From: Setoptus koraiensis
Taxonomy: Eukaryota > Arthropoda
NCBI GenBank assembly: GCA_048013815.1
Contig: CM106586.1
Coordinates: 11,408,001-11,472,000, forward strand
Direction of reading: 5' to 3'
Length of the DNA stretch: 64,000 bases
The position numbers and the translations under genes are program-made. The notes beneath the pieces were generated by a model, which saw only the letters and a list, made by a program, of their open reading frames with translations, did not search any database and was not told the DNA's origin. How positions within the stretch are numbered: position 1 is the stretch's first letter; every line of letters starts with the position of its first letter. Positions 31,496 to 44,390 of the stretch are shown piece after piece.

Positions 31496-33608
31496 AAAAA
31501 AAGATGACACCAGCAGCGTCTTTTTCGCATCTCGAGCCCGAGGCCGCCGCTCGAGCCGGCCTCAGCGCCGCTCGCATTGAGGCCCATTGTCTTTGGCCGG
31601 CGCGCTGGCTGGTCGAGCCGAGCGTGCCCAGAAGTGGCTCCTCCCTCCTCCCTGCGAGCCCCACTGGCCGACGCCGCCCGACGCTGCCCAGTTCCGGCGC
31701 CCACTGCAATCCGATGCAATCCGACGCAATCCGACGCACATCAGTGCAATCCGAGGCGCGGCCGTCGATGCTTTTCATTGCGCGCCCAAGATAAGCCAAA
31801 GATTGCACTCCAATTGCAATTGTTGGCGCGACTTCTTGTATTTCCATTTCGATGTAATTTGGAGTTTTGGGGCGCTAGCGCTGCCGCCAGTTTCATTCAT
31901 CGTCCGCGAGCCAGTTCTTTATCTGTGCGATCTAACAAACACACACACGCGAGCACACAAACAAACGGGGCCCCATTCTAATGCAAGCTCATTGTTGTAT
32001 AATGCCCGTCGGATGACGTCGATTGGAATGAGGTGGCGACATTGTTTTTGCGACAAATCAATTCTTTATATTCGCGCTGGCGTCGATGCGCGGCGCTCAC
32101 ACTGCGGCCACCGTCCATCGATTGTTTTCACGCGCAGTGTGGGGCCCACATTGAATTGAAGGCGCCAGATTGAATATCGTGTGCCGTATCGTCATCTCAT
32201 GCTAGGTTGCATCGCTAGTCGCCATTCTCGAGGCGCATTCAGATCGAGATTCACATTCATTTAATTCAGTGCAAATAGATTGATTTTGAATACACACACA
32301 AACACACACACACTGACTTTGGTTGTTGATGCTGTTTTGAGCTGGACAGCGCCAGCGCCAACGCGGACATTAATGCGCAAAAGAATGGATTGGAGTGGGG
32401 CGCGGGCCCCACTCCAACTCTGGCCAGTGGCACGGAGTGGCGGACGGAACTGCAAAGAGTAGAAATTTGAGATGATGAATTCTTTTTTCTTTGGCTGGCT
32501 CGTCGCGACTGTCGGTGGCCACTCTCTGGCTGGCGCGTGCTTTTTATCTAAGCCTGGCTCAAGTCAACTCAGCGCCATTGTTCTTATCTGGTTGCTCTCA
32601 TCCGATTTCGGGGGTCCCGTTGTTGGCTTGGTTGTTGTTTCGGCACTATAATGCACCTACAAACGCCAGCCAGTAAGCCGGCCGGCCAAGGCAATAAGCC
32701 AAGGGGCCCCTGTGAGGCTGAGAAATCAATGCGAGCTAGCGCAAACCGGCGCCGGCCAGCGAAACTCGATACTGGCGCCCCTCTCCAATCCACTATCTGC
32801 CCTTCTAATATATCCCCCCCGCTCCTTCTTATATATAAATTTATATATAAATCCTCGCCACTCAGTGTGTGTGTGTGTGTGTGTTTGGTGGGCCGCTAAA
32901 GTGGTGCAACTATTATTTTTCTGGCCCCTTTCTGTCGCTGGCTCGTTCTTAAAATTCATGAGCGCAAGTTATTCGCCTTTTCTCTGCTGGCAACTCCTAA
33001 AACGGGCGCCCTTGTAGTGCCGCAGTTGTATGCTTACACTGGGCCCAGTTGATATTCAATTGCAATTGGAGCCGGCCAGACCAATGGTCAGTGAAGCGGG
33101 CGACTGGAGCGCTTTGAGCGGAAAAAATACTGATACATTTGCAGTTGGCTTTGGCCAGTGTGACGCGCAAGCCCAAGTTGCAAGTTTAATCTAGATTAAA
33201 CTCGTTCCCCACTGGCCCCTTTTTGTGTATTTTTGCATCTTGGCCGCCAGCGGGCTGCTGACTCAGTTTAACTGTCTCTATTCTGTATCTGTCATCATAT
33301 TTGTTTGCGCGTGTTTGTGTGTAAATCATCACTGGACGTCGTTTTGTTTGCCCACTAGCCGGCCTACAATTTTGCCTCAGCGCCCCATTGTGTGTGGGCC
33401 TCATAAAGGCGCGCCAACACGGCGCACAATCGGGCGCCCATTTCGCTGGCTGGCAATTAGTGGGCCAAGTAACGAGTTTGCACCCATTGGAGAGTAATTA
33501 TCAAATTACTGGCTCGCGTTCGTTACACAAACGCTCTCTCTCTCTCTCTCTCTCACTCTCTCGATGGAAATTATCGCTGGCGCTGTCGTAATCGAAACCG
33601 CCGCCATT

Positions 33609-33690
33609 GATACCCTTGCGCTGGATACCCTTGCGCTGGATACCGTTTCGCTGGATACCGTTTCGCTGGATACCGTTACGGCTGGATACA
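33609..33690. repeat. 15-bp tandem repeat GATACCSTTKCGCTG
   Basis: Five units, two of one variant (GATACCCTTGCGCTG) followed by two of another (GATACCGTTTCGCTG). Confidence 0.9.
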
Positions 33691-35345
33691 GTTTCGAGCG
33701 TTGGCGCGAACCTTTTAACGGGTGCACACCAGACACACCGGGCCGTTGCGGCCCATTATACTGACAGCTAAACCGTTAGTGAGTTGGGGCCGGCGACGCG
33801 CGCCACAACAAAGGAATAATCTTGTAACGATTGTTGTCGGTGTTGCATTATGGATATTATATAACATCATGCGACATTATATAACATTATGTAACATTGT
33901 CGCTGGCGACGGCCCCATTCTGCGCCACGCACAGTCGTTCTAGGAGCAATTGGGCGCCTCGTGTTGCCGGCAACCGGCCAATCGGTGCCAATAAGCGCCG
34001 CTTCGGTCGGTCGCAATCGACATCGTTACACGTGTTATTTGGCACGCGAATTATGCAAAGACCCGTTGAGGCGACGCGATTTAAAACTGCCAGACTCTGG
34101 CGATTCGCAGCCAATCGCAAACGGTTGCCACTTGCACACGGGATAATTTGTCATTCGGGCATGTCAATGTTTTGGCGCTTTTGCTCTCGCGTTTGTGCGA
34201 TTGTTACCATCAACTTGATGACATCAAGTGCTCAGATTGGCCGCTCGATGCAAAATAAATCCAGTCGCCCAAGTGGCGCTGACAAATGGAGGCCCGACGA
34301 GCTTTTAATTTTGTGCCCAATCGATGCCGCGAGTCGCAAAGGGCGCGTCGGCGGCCCGTCTGCGCCGGGCCCCGATTCGGTGCGCTGCCGGCGAGGCGGT
34401 TCCCGCCGCGACCGCCGGTCACTTGTTTTGCCAAAACAGAGCAGAAAACAGAGGCCACGAAAGCGCACGTCCGCTGCCGCTATTGCGCCATTAATTGGCG
34501 CTCGCCGGCGTCAATTTACAGCCGTCTAATTGGCGTAATCAATCCGATTAGATCACTGTGGCCTCGATAATCGGCTCACTGCGGCTCTCGAAGATGTTGT
34601 TTAAAGCCGCTGCCAGTTCGGCCAGCGGGGCCCCAAGCGCGAGCGCTGTAGCAACGGCGAGCTAATTTCATAATAATAAGTCGCATAATTAGCATATCTG
34701 CAAAATCTAGTTAATGGGCGCGCCGGGCGCGATTGCGCCCCTATCGCGCGCGTAATAGAATTGGGGCCGGCACAAACATGGCAAATGTCACATGCACACA
34801 CTAGCGAGGGCGAGGGCGATATTTTTGTTTGTTCCGACAAGCAGTTACAAGCAGTTGAGGGCAAGGTGAGAGGGAAGTGAGTTTTTCTAATCAATCTTTC
34901 TTGGCTCGGTCGGTCAGTCTCTCGAGATTGCAACAACAATTTGCCTTTCATTTACCATTCCATTTCTGATTCCGGCGAAAGGGGCGCCCCAGCCGATGAT
35001 GATGCCCTTATGGGTGCCAGCGCCAGACAGCCCGGCCGGCCGGCTTATTGGTGGCCCCCCGTTTGGGCCAGAATGGGGCCACTTAGTTGTTGTGTGTGGA
35101 CGTGTGTGTGCAGCGTGTGACAGGGCGCCCGCCGACACTGGGGCGCCGGCCCGGCCAGTTTCTTCAATTTGGGCCGCGGCGCGATATCGGAGCCGCCGGT
35201 ATGAGAGCGGCGGCCGACGCCAACGATGACGCGTCCACCCAAGAGAATGAGCTCAGGAATGCGCTTTCATCCAGCGGGCCCCATTGGATGAAAGGATCTA
35301 AATTAGACATTTGCATAATATATATTAATGTCGATGCAACTGCAA

Positions 35346-35371
35346 ACACACACACACACACACACACACAC
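35346..35371. repeat. (CA)n microsatellite
   Basis: About 12-13 CA units, with further ACAC-rich sequence after it. Confidence 0.85.
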
Positions 35372-35886
35372 TCGCTACACACACACGCACGCTACATGTA
35401 CGCCGGCTAGCCAAATTATTTATGCTTATTTACTTCTTTGCCGTGGCCCTAATGCCGTCACTATTTCTTCTTTTTTCTTTATTATTATTCCTTTAACAAA
35501 TACAAATCCAAATAAATTTGCCTGGCCGGCGCCCATTCTCGCACCTCGCGCACTGAGCCGCCGCTCGCAGGCTGGGCCGCCAGCGCGTCGGGCCCCAGCC
35601 AGCCCGAGATGAGAGCTCTAATGGAACGGAATGCACCGAGATGAAACGGAACGAGCCCAGATATAGTTGCCGCGAAAATGCCAGCCAGCCAGCCAGCCGC
35701 CCGGCCAGTCAGCCGGCCAGACGACGCGAGAGCGAGCGCGCAAAAATCTAATTAATTGATCAAAAGTGACCAATTCGAGTATTTGGGGGGCGCCAGCATT
35801 TCTTCCATTTGTGCTGGCCATCTTTTTGCAAAAGATTAAGTCGGCCACTCGCCGATAATGCGCCCACGCCGTCTGGCCGGCCGGCG

Positions 35887-35917
35887 CTTGCAAAAGGGCG
35901 ACTTGCCCTTTTGCAAG
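35887..35917. repeat. Hairpin, 13-bp perfect arms and 5-nt loop
   Basis: cttgcaaaagggc, loop gactt, gcccttttgcaag. Confidence 0.85.
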
Positions 35918-38581
35918 TTGCCCGAGCCAGCCCAGGGGCGACTGGCGGCCCGCTCGGACGGGGCGGCCCGGCCCGTGATGAGATATTTAATAGTTGTGAG
36001 TTTTAGTCGGCCCCCACTACTGACCAGCGCCGCAACAGCGACAGCGGCCCAAAAGAGCAAATTTGAATAAGCACAAACACTGGCCAGTGGGCAGTGCGCG
36101 TGTCCAGCCATTTCCATGAACTTTCTTCCCCTTGTTGTGTCCGTTATTTTCAATTTGGGCCCCACTGGCCGGCTTCAATTTTTTGCCCACCCCTCGGGCC
36201 AATAACAGGACACGCGCACGCTCCCCAGCTCAATCAATTTCCTCTGGCCGGCTGGCCCCCGCCCGCCCGGCGCCCGTTCGAACGCCAGCGCACACAATGC
36301 ATTTGTTAATATATTTTCCGTCTGTCTCGTTCGTCTGGGGCCCGGTCGGTGGGTTGTCGCGCCAGCGTTGAGCACACTTTATGGCGAGTGGACGGCGCGA
36401 GCGAGCCAGTTTGCGCCAGTTTGCAGCGCCAGCGCGGGCCGGATCGCCGGCCAGGGGGCGCCAAAAGGCGAGCCAAACAGAGGGGCCAAAGAGAGGGGGC
36501 GCCAACCGGCCTCACAGTCGACGGCCCCCGAAAAATGCCCCAGCCAGCAGTTATTATATCCGCGGGTATGGACTGTTTATCAGTGCGTGTGTCATTGTTG
36601 TTCGCGAGCATGAATATCACTACTCGATAGGAAATAATATTACGTCAAGTCGATATAGACGCAACGGCCGCTCGGCTCGAAATAACCTGCCCGAAATGAC
36701 AGATGCGAGCGGCTGTCAGCAACTCTGACAAGTTGTTTTGCAAGCGGCCGCGCAAGTGTCACAGGGGCCCCTGCGCTGCGCGTCCGCAGCCCGGGGGCCC
36801 CGTCGTCGCTGAACAGTCTTGACACAAATACAAACACAGCCACGGACATATCACGATGCTAGTTGCAAAGTTGTTTGCATCTGGCCAATCTTGGCCACTT
36901 AAAAGGCACCCACTGACTCCGCTAATCAGTCAGCTGAGCCCGGCCCGGTCGCTAATTTGTGACCTTTTTTTATTATTGTTATTGGGGCCGGCGTCGTTGT
37001 TGTTCTGGGGCCAGCGAATTGGGGCTAATTCCTTTGTCGGGCGACAATTCGAGCCGCACAGACTGGCCGAACGGAGGGCACAGATTGGCCAAACGGAGAG
37101 CAGAGCAAAATGCGCCCCCGAAAGGGCAAGCGAAAATTGATAAAGAATCAAAGAAGCGAAGACAGGTGAAAAAGAAACGGTCCAACAGTGGCAATCAAAT
37201 TCAATTTGAATCAATTTGCTCGCTGCTGGGGCCCCGCTGAACGGGCGCCCCCATTCAGTTGCATGCTATATTGAGGCTATATTGAGGTCTGTGTAATTGT
37301 TTGTGCCTCCGACAGTCGCTGCCCATCGCCAGCCATTTCTTAATGTGTTAATACGAACGTATGCGTGTGTGTGTGTGTGTTGACGTAGCCAGCGATTGGG
37401 GCCCCAAATTAGCGTGCATCTATACGTATGCGGCTGTGACTGGCATCATCAGGCATCGCGCACGCCAGCCAATAACGCAGCGCCAGATAACAATGCAAAT
37501 TATCGGCACGCCGGGCCCTCGTTTGCACTGATTTGCGCGCCACAGCACTGACCAATGGTCAGTTCTCTGGCAACAGCAACTAGCTATTATAATCATTATT
37601 ATATAGGGCCACTAGTTGGGGGCCCAATATGCGCTGCCCACTGGTTGTGTGTTTGTCCAACTCAACATCTGACATGAGGTATATTTATGCAATTTATCGC
37701 GTGGCGTTTATTTGCAGCTGGCGCTACTTGAGACGACGACGACGACGACTACGACGCCTTCTTCAAGCGCTTTATCAGGCCATCTCGGCTAGAATTATCT
37801 CATTTGCACAATGCCAATTGGGGCCCAGTTGAGGCGAACGGGGGGACGCCGATTGAGTTTTGCTGTTTTTTACTGCTGCCTGCGCGACCCCGGCCCCACG
37901 CAGGTCCGCACAGTGTGCGGCACGGAGAGGCCCACGGGCAGGCAAAAGGGTCCACAAAGGGACCCACAAACAGACAAATCTACAACCAGATCCAATTGGC
38001 AATAAATCGAACTAGGTTACCCAACGCTGGCAACGAGAATTTTCCGGATCCAACCAAATAAAATCGCGCCCGCGCTTGAATCGCTATCGAATGGCATTCG
38101 AATGGCGAATAATAATTGGCGAATAATAATAAAATTGGGGCCCGAATCTTGTTAGCAGGCAGCTGATTGAGAGTCGCTCCTGATTTGACCACCGCAACGC
38201 ACATGCACACGCGCCGCCGGTGCCGGTGCCTGTAATGAAAACCCACCTCGAATAGAATGAAAATTGAATTATCCAAGCAACAACAACAACGGCGGCTAAT
38301 TCAACTAGAGCCACTTGGCGCGACCCGCCACTTAAAGCGCCGGCCGGGCCGGGCCGGGCCCCACTGGCCGCTTGCGGCGGCTTCTTCGGCTGCAGCAAAC
38401 GCGCGGCCACTCAACTTGACTGGAAACTCGCCAGCAACTCAACAAGAGAGCCCACGTCAATTGATTTATCATTTGGGCCACATATCGGGCAACGTTCGGT
38501 TTTGTTGGTTTGGTTTGTGTGTTTGAGCAATATCTAAAAAACGCACTCTCGTCAGGCTGGCGCGCACAACCGTCAGGCCAG

Positions 38582-38589
38582 TGACGTCA
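38582..38589. promoter_or_regulatory. Canonical CRE word TGACGTCA
   Basis: A perfect palindromic CREB/ATF site. A single 8-bp match in GC-rich DNA; occupancy is unknown. Confidence 0.3.
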
Positions 38590-38849
38590 TCGGGTGCCCT
38601 CTTGCTGATGCAAACACTCGGTAAACACAAGCGACACGAGCAACAAGCCGTCGCACTAATAATAGTGCACACCAACCTGGGCCCCGGGGCCCCATCGCGA
38701 GCCATCACAACAGTGGGCTGGCAACTTGTCAGCAACTTATGCATTCATAATTTGGCTGCAAGAAAGACAAACAACAGCCAGCGAGCCTCTAACTGAGCTG
38801 ATCACAATCACAACAGCGCCCACTAAACTAACTAAAGTGCCAATTAACA

Positions 38850-38883
38850 GATAAGTGACGCTCGCCGGCGAGCGCCACTTATC
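38850..38883. repeat. 34-bp near-perfect palindrome without loop
   Basis: 17-bp arms (gataagtg, then cgctcgcc after one base) with a single mismatched pair. Confidence 0.85.
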
Positions 38884-39106
38884 AATGTCGATATTGGGGC
38901 CGATATTGAGCGGAGAGCCCCCTTAATTTTCTCAGGGCTGGCCGGTTGCGGTGAGTTGTGGCTGTAGCGCCCCATCCTCGGATTGCACCGGACACGGCGT
39001 TGTTAACTTGAGGGCATCCCGCATCCCCAAGTGACACCCTGAGTGAGACCCCGAAATTCGGGACCCGGAATGCGAGATTTCGCTGCATCGGGTTTGGCCC
39101 CACCTT

Positions 39107-39160
39107 ACAAGTTGTAAGTCACAAGTTGTAAGTTACGAGTTGTAAGTTACGAGCTGTAAG
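39107..39160. repeat. 14-bp tandem repeat ACAAGTTGTAAGTY
   Basis: Four units, the last shortened. Confidence 0.88.
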
Positions 39161-39292
39161 CCCGAAAGGGCCCCACGTTGACACTGGCATCGGTGGTTTG
39201 GTCACGTGGGTTTCATCATACCGAGATTTTGCACTCTTTCGTTGCACGACGCGTTTCGGCCCTCCGACGATAAGATGATCGAACGATCAGCT

Positions 39293-39334
39293 GATCCGAT
39301 TGCGAGGATCCGATTGCGATGATCCGATTGCGAC
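39293..39334. repeat. 14-bp tandem repeat GATCCGATTGCGAN
   Basis: Three units differing only in the last base. Confidence 0.9.
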
Positions 39335-40558
39335 GATTCGAACTGGGCACCCGGAACGGGGACACTGACCGATGCGTCTGGCAGCAGCGTTGAATGTATG
39401 TTTTTACATTGTATGTGGCCGGTTGATTGCAATTTGCAACAACTGCAAGCATTACAAGTGTAGTTGTTGTTAGTTTGCGGCGCTAATTCTCTGCTGCTAA
39501 TGTGACGCACAGATTGCTGCGTGGGGCGCCCCCAACAGGGCGAACACAGCGCCAAAAGAGCGCGAAATGGGCGCAACAGCCCGTAGAGTTGCTGTCAGCC
39601 GATGGAGCGGGCCCCATAAATTATTGTGATCGCTTGTGTCAAACGCAAGCTACCGAATGTCAGCCAGTGTCAGGCGATAATAATAATAATAATAATGTTC
39701 GTAAAACTGTCGGCTGTTGTTGAGTGAGCAAGTCAACAGCTGAGCAAAGCTGTTGCTCGAGCCTCGAGTATGATACCGGCTCACTGGCCGCAAATCCGTG
39801 TAACCGCGTACGCCCACGCGAACAGCTTGTTTATCTAGCAACCGGTGGCGCCCCTTCCGGCTGCCAGATTACACATACATGCACAGATTATAGACGGAGC
39901 CGGTGCCGGTCAGCGCAGTTTGCGACAACTTGTGCGCCCAAACTGAGGCACGCTGTCGGATCGTTGCCCGTAATGGGGCGCAGCAATCATCACTATTCAG
40001 CCTGAATATTATTCAGGCTGTGATTGGGCCACGCGAAACGGCACGGGCCAACCTGAAGAAATCATCTCATCAGCCGGGCCCCATTACAAAAGCTTCATTA
40101 GGCAGTTGTGATTTAAAGCACAAACCGGGCCCGACGCGAACACACAATGGCCGCGGCCCACTCACAGCCACTGACCATTTTTGCTGGCGGGCCCCTCGGT
40201 GTTTGTTGCCGGCCCCCACTGGTCGACAAAAGCAGGTTCTTTGTCGTTGTTGGGCGCCTGGCAGCATTTGAGAGTTGCAACTGTCGCGGCGCTGTCGTCG
40301 GCAAACAATCACGCCGGCCCGCAACAGTGACATCCCGCAACGAGCGCGCACACCGCCGAAAACGGAACGCTGAAAACGGAACGCTGAAAACACAACGCGG
40401 GCCCTAATGGGTGATTTATGCGCCCTCATTAATTATCATTATACAATTGGAGGCACGAGATAACTGAGTGCGTTGCGCATTTTGTGCGCGTCGGGCGCGC
40501 TGTCGGGCAGCACGATGACGCGCGTGCGGTTTGCCCATCGCGCGGGCCCCATTTCGTT

Positions 40559-40617
40559 GGCCGGCAATTTTCATCGGGCCGGCAATTTTCATCGGGCCGG
40601 CGATTTTCATCGGGCCG
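40559..40617. repeat. 18-bp tandem repeat GGCCGGCAATTTTCATCG
   Basis: Three units with one change, plus the start of a fourth. Confidence 0.9.
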
Positions 40618-40770
40618 CAATCGGGCTCTTTGTTTGGTTTGTTTCTTTTGTGCTGGTCGATATTTTGTCGCAAAACACAATGTGCAAAATGCAGCATGTT
40701 GGCGCATATTGCGTCTCGGCTCGTTGTGCGTGGGCGTGCGCCCCCATCGCTGACACACAACCGCGTATGT

Positions 40771-41424
40771 TGACGTAATGACTGCGTGTATTGACGCTGG
40801 CAAACGCTGGCGGGCCATTAGGGCCGACTGGACATTTTTCATCGGCCCCATCGGCGCCGCCATTGTTTGCGCTATATTTAACAACAACTAAAAAACAAAA
40901 CATTGTGTGCATCGCTTGTCATTTATACATTGACACATCGAGCACACAGCGCGCCGCACACGTACGCTGTAAATCAATCTCGGGCCCCATTGATGCATCA
41001 GCACCGCGCACCGGATTCTTTGCACGGTGCACGGTGCACAGTCACCGCGGGCCGCCAAAATGACGGGCCGGCCGGCAGTGACGTAATTCCATTTAGAGGC
41101 TTCGAAACGCGCACCGCCAACCACCGGTTGCTGGCCGCAATCAGCTGTCGGGCAATCGGGGTACTCGTGTCCTAACGCCGTCCAGCTCTGGCCAGTATGT
41201 GCCACTGATGCAAGGTGCATGCAATCTCGCCATTACAACAATGGCTGCACCCTTGTGCAGGCCCCTTGCGACACAAGCTCGTTAGCGGCGCTGGCGCCCG
41301 TTACGTCACTTGCAAAGTTACGTCACTTGCACAGTTACGTCATTTGCACAGTTACGTCACTTGCACAGGTGAGCCTCGGTGGGGCGCGTTCATTAACGGC
41401 GCCTTCTCGGGTGTTACGTAACAC
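40771..41424. promoter_or_regulatory. Cluster of seven TGACGTAA-type bZIP sites
   Basis: TGACGTAA at 40771-40778 and 41079-41086; its reverse complement TTACGTCA at 41301, 41318, 41335 and 41352, spaced exactly 17 bp; and TTACGTAA at 41414-41421 inside the perfect 14-bp palindrome GTGTTACGTAACAC. These words match CREB/ATF and PAR-domain (Pdp1/vrille-like) half sites. Such homotypic clustering is typical of enhancers. The binding factor and target gene are inference; the nearest gene is the zinc-finger gene, 6.4 kb away. Confidence 0.5.
41301..41369. repeat. 17-bp tandem repeat carrying TTACGTCA
   Basis: Four units of TTACGTCACTTGCACAG with few changes (one TGCAAAG, one TTTGCACAG). Confidence 0.9.
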
Positions 41425-43960
41425 CAAACACGCAACACAATGGCGTCCGCAAATGTAAAGATGTAAATGATGCAGCTCATGTGCATGACACCCTCGGCCC
41501 CTTTACTGGGCGCACCGAGCCAGCGTTTTACTCGGCACTCTACGCCCATGTTGCACAGGGCACCCAATCGAGAGAGATTGTCCACTAGAGGGCCGCCGAA
41601 AGGATGTGTGCATTTCTTGAAAGTTGTCGCCTCTTTGGGGCGCGCTTCGCTCGTTTTCTACACTGGGCACTCGATTGTGTATCGCTGAATAGTATTATTG
41701 TTGCACTTATTTTGCATTGCGGCTGCATCCGATGCAAAATAATGGCGCTTGTGGGCAGCGTTTAACGCCGTCGAAGTCGTCCAGTCGAACGACACACCAG
41801 CCAGCGACTTCTTTGTTGCGTAATGAGCCGTTTGTTTCTTTTGAGGGGCCGTTTTCTTCACTTTCGAGCGGCCGTTGTCACTTGGCTTGGCTGGCTCGCT
41901 GCAAAACCGCTTGCCGGGGGATTAGGCAAAGCCAGCCGACAGCCAGCGAGCGTCTCTTTGTGTTGGCGGGCGTGCAATTATATGCCAACTGTCGCTCTAT
42001 TGTAATCATTTTCACGTGTTGTGGTTGCGCGTTGCATCAGCGGCAGCAGCAGCACTGGCGAGCGTGGCACCACGTGTTGTGTCGTCGTTGTTGTTGTTGC
42101 TGTTGTTGTTGTCGTTTTCATTGTCATCGTCGGCGCCTAAGCTGGCGCCGCTGCTGTCTGGCTGGCCAACAACTCGTGCAACTGGCGAGTCAAGTCGCTA
42201 ACGGCGCTATAGCCCCTATGTGTTGTGGCGACCGCGTCGCCATATCGCACCGCTGCCAACTGCCAGTTGTGGCGGGTCCCGAACAACAGTGTTTAATGTG
42301 CGCGCCACACAATGGGCCCCAATTCTCGGCTCGGCCCACAACTCGGGGGCCCTGAGCGACTTGACACACACACACACACATTGGCCGGTTGGCGCGTTGC
42401 GTTGAGATGCAACTTTATTCCGATATTCGCTCCATTTGTTTGGCACCGTTTGGTCGGGCTGGGGCCCCGCTCACACTGTGCGAGTGGCTACTGCGAGTCG
42501 CGCTGGCGACCAGGTGAGATATGGCCAGCCGAGAGATATGACAATTGCGCAAGAGTGAGTGCAACAGAGATAACAACACATTTGGCGCAAATTAATGAAT
42601 TTTTTTTCTCTACTTTTTTCTTTCTTGCTCGCTGTTGGCGGTGGCGCCGTTCGCCCGGGCGCCCCCACCAGCCGCTCGGCACAGCGTGGGCACCCGGCCG
42701 CTGGGCACCTATAATGGCGTCGCGCTGGCGTGCTTGTTTGCTTTTTTCTTTTCTTTTGGCGCCCCCGTTTGTTTGTTTGTGTCTACCTGTTTGTGATTTG
42801 CATCAGACACGCAACTTGTCGCAGCGGCGCCTCGCCAGTCGCCAGTCGCCACTAGGCCCGCTCTGGCCAGCCAACTAGTTAGCATATTGCAAACAATCTA
42901 TATTCTGGGGCCCCGTTCGGCAATGTCAACCCATTGTGCCGTTACTTATTATTGCAATTGGGCGAGCTTGAGGTCCGCGTGCGCGGGCTAATTGAGCGGC
43001 GCTCGCGTTCGCCCTCTGACGCGCTACCTGGCGGCATCTGGCCAGCGAAAGGCGCCCAGTGTGGCGACATTCGCGGGCCGGACACGGTCACCGCTGGACA
43101 GCTAGCGAATGTCGCCCGAAACGGCGCGCCGATCCGACGATCCGAGTCGCAACGCGAGGCAACGCGGCAACTGCCAAAACTTGTCCAACTTGGACAGTCC
43201 AAGTCGCCCCTGCCGCAAACCGAAGCTGCCCAGCGAGTAGATCATTTTTATGCTCGTGCGCTGCTCGTGTTTTATCTTGTTTTTCGCGCGGGCCGGCTGG
43301 CCTCATTTGCATAAATGATTGGCCGGCGGCAGCACTAACACGGGCTTAATTTTGGAAATCGGCCAGCGCGCGCGGGCCGGTATTACGGTTGTGATATTAT
43401 CGCAGCAGGCCAAATGGAGTGTATGACATGGAAACGAGCAATCGATTTGCATTGTCTCCGCTTTGGCGCGCTCGGGCGTCATTGGGCCATTACCGTTAAT
43501 AGAGGGTGTCGTATAGAGGGCGTTTATCTCAGCATGTCGGTAGCGTTTGGTCGGGCGCTGCAAATAACGCGCAATTGAGATGAAATCAAAGAAGGGGATC
43601 TAATTTTTATTCGCAATTGTTTTCGGCTCGCCTGGCAATTCGGCCGGGCCGGGCCGGGCCGGCCCGCTCGGCCCGCAGACAAGTGAGGCGATTTTGTCGC
43701 TTGTGTCGCCTGTGTCGCCCCAGAAGGCGGGCGCTCGGTGCGCCGATTCAGTGAAACGGAAACGGTCAAGCTGGACGGTGGGTGCAGCGTGGCGCCATTT
43801 GATCGCGCCCGACTCAGCCGGCCCGATCGAGACACATAATTTGCGTAAACAGAGGGGCCCCCAAAGTGCGCGCTTTGCCTTTTTTGGGCCACCAATTCCA
43901 ATAGGTTGCACACCTTAAATTTGTTCCATCATTTAACCGGTCGCACCGGCGGCGGCGCCG

Positions 43961-43984
43961 CGGCGTGTGTGTGTGTGTGTGTGT
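43961..43984. repeat. (GT)n microsatellite
   Basis: About 11 GT units following a CGGCGGCGCCGCGG stretch. Confidence 0.85.
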
Positions 43985-44338
43985 AAGTCATTAATGCAAA
44001 GAACAGGATTATTCATTCATGTTTTGTTTGCTTGCTCGATCATGCATACTGCATTCATTAGGCTCTCATTAGTTAATTTCGAACGGGCGCCGGGCGGCGA
44101 TTTCGGGGCCCGGCGCCTCAGTGTCGCCGCTGCGAGGCACGCAACGCTGGCCACTGCCGGCCACTGTTGCGAATTGGGGCCCGCGAGTCGCGGCTCGGAG
44201 CCGGTCGCGAGTCGCAAATCGGGGCCAGTCGCAAGTCGCAAGTCGCGAATCGGAGCTGGCTGCGGGCCGCCATCTTGCGAGCTGGGGCCCCGCTGGACAA
44301 CAATCCAAAGAAGCGTCTTGGTGCGCGCAACGCACTGC

Positions 44339-44390
44339 AGACCATGCACTGCAGAGGGCGCACTATAGGCCCCTCTGCAGTGCATAGTCT
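44339..44390. repeat. Strong hairpin, about 20-bp stem
   Basis: Arms 44339-44358 and 44371-44390 pair with one C-A mismatch; the 12-nt spacer can pair further at its base. It resembles a short miRNA-like or structured RNA hairpin by shape only; the stem is shorter than most animal pre-miRNAs. Confidence 0.6.

Noticed and set aside
31351-32159. Several overlapping frames above 100 codons on both strands
   Set aside because: GC-rich DNA with few stop codons; no domain, no consistent frame, and Arg/Ala/Pro-rich composition in each frame.
40429-40887. 152-codon minus-strand frame with PDENRRPDENC repeats
   Set aside because: The repeat is the 18-bp non-coding minisatellite; the flanks look random and other frames are equally open.
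41717-42355. 212-codon plus-strand frame with a poly-Cys run
   Set aside because: Poly-Cys comes from a TTG/TGC run; composition and frame overlap argue against a real protein.
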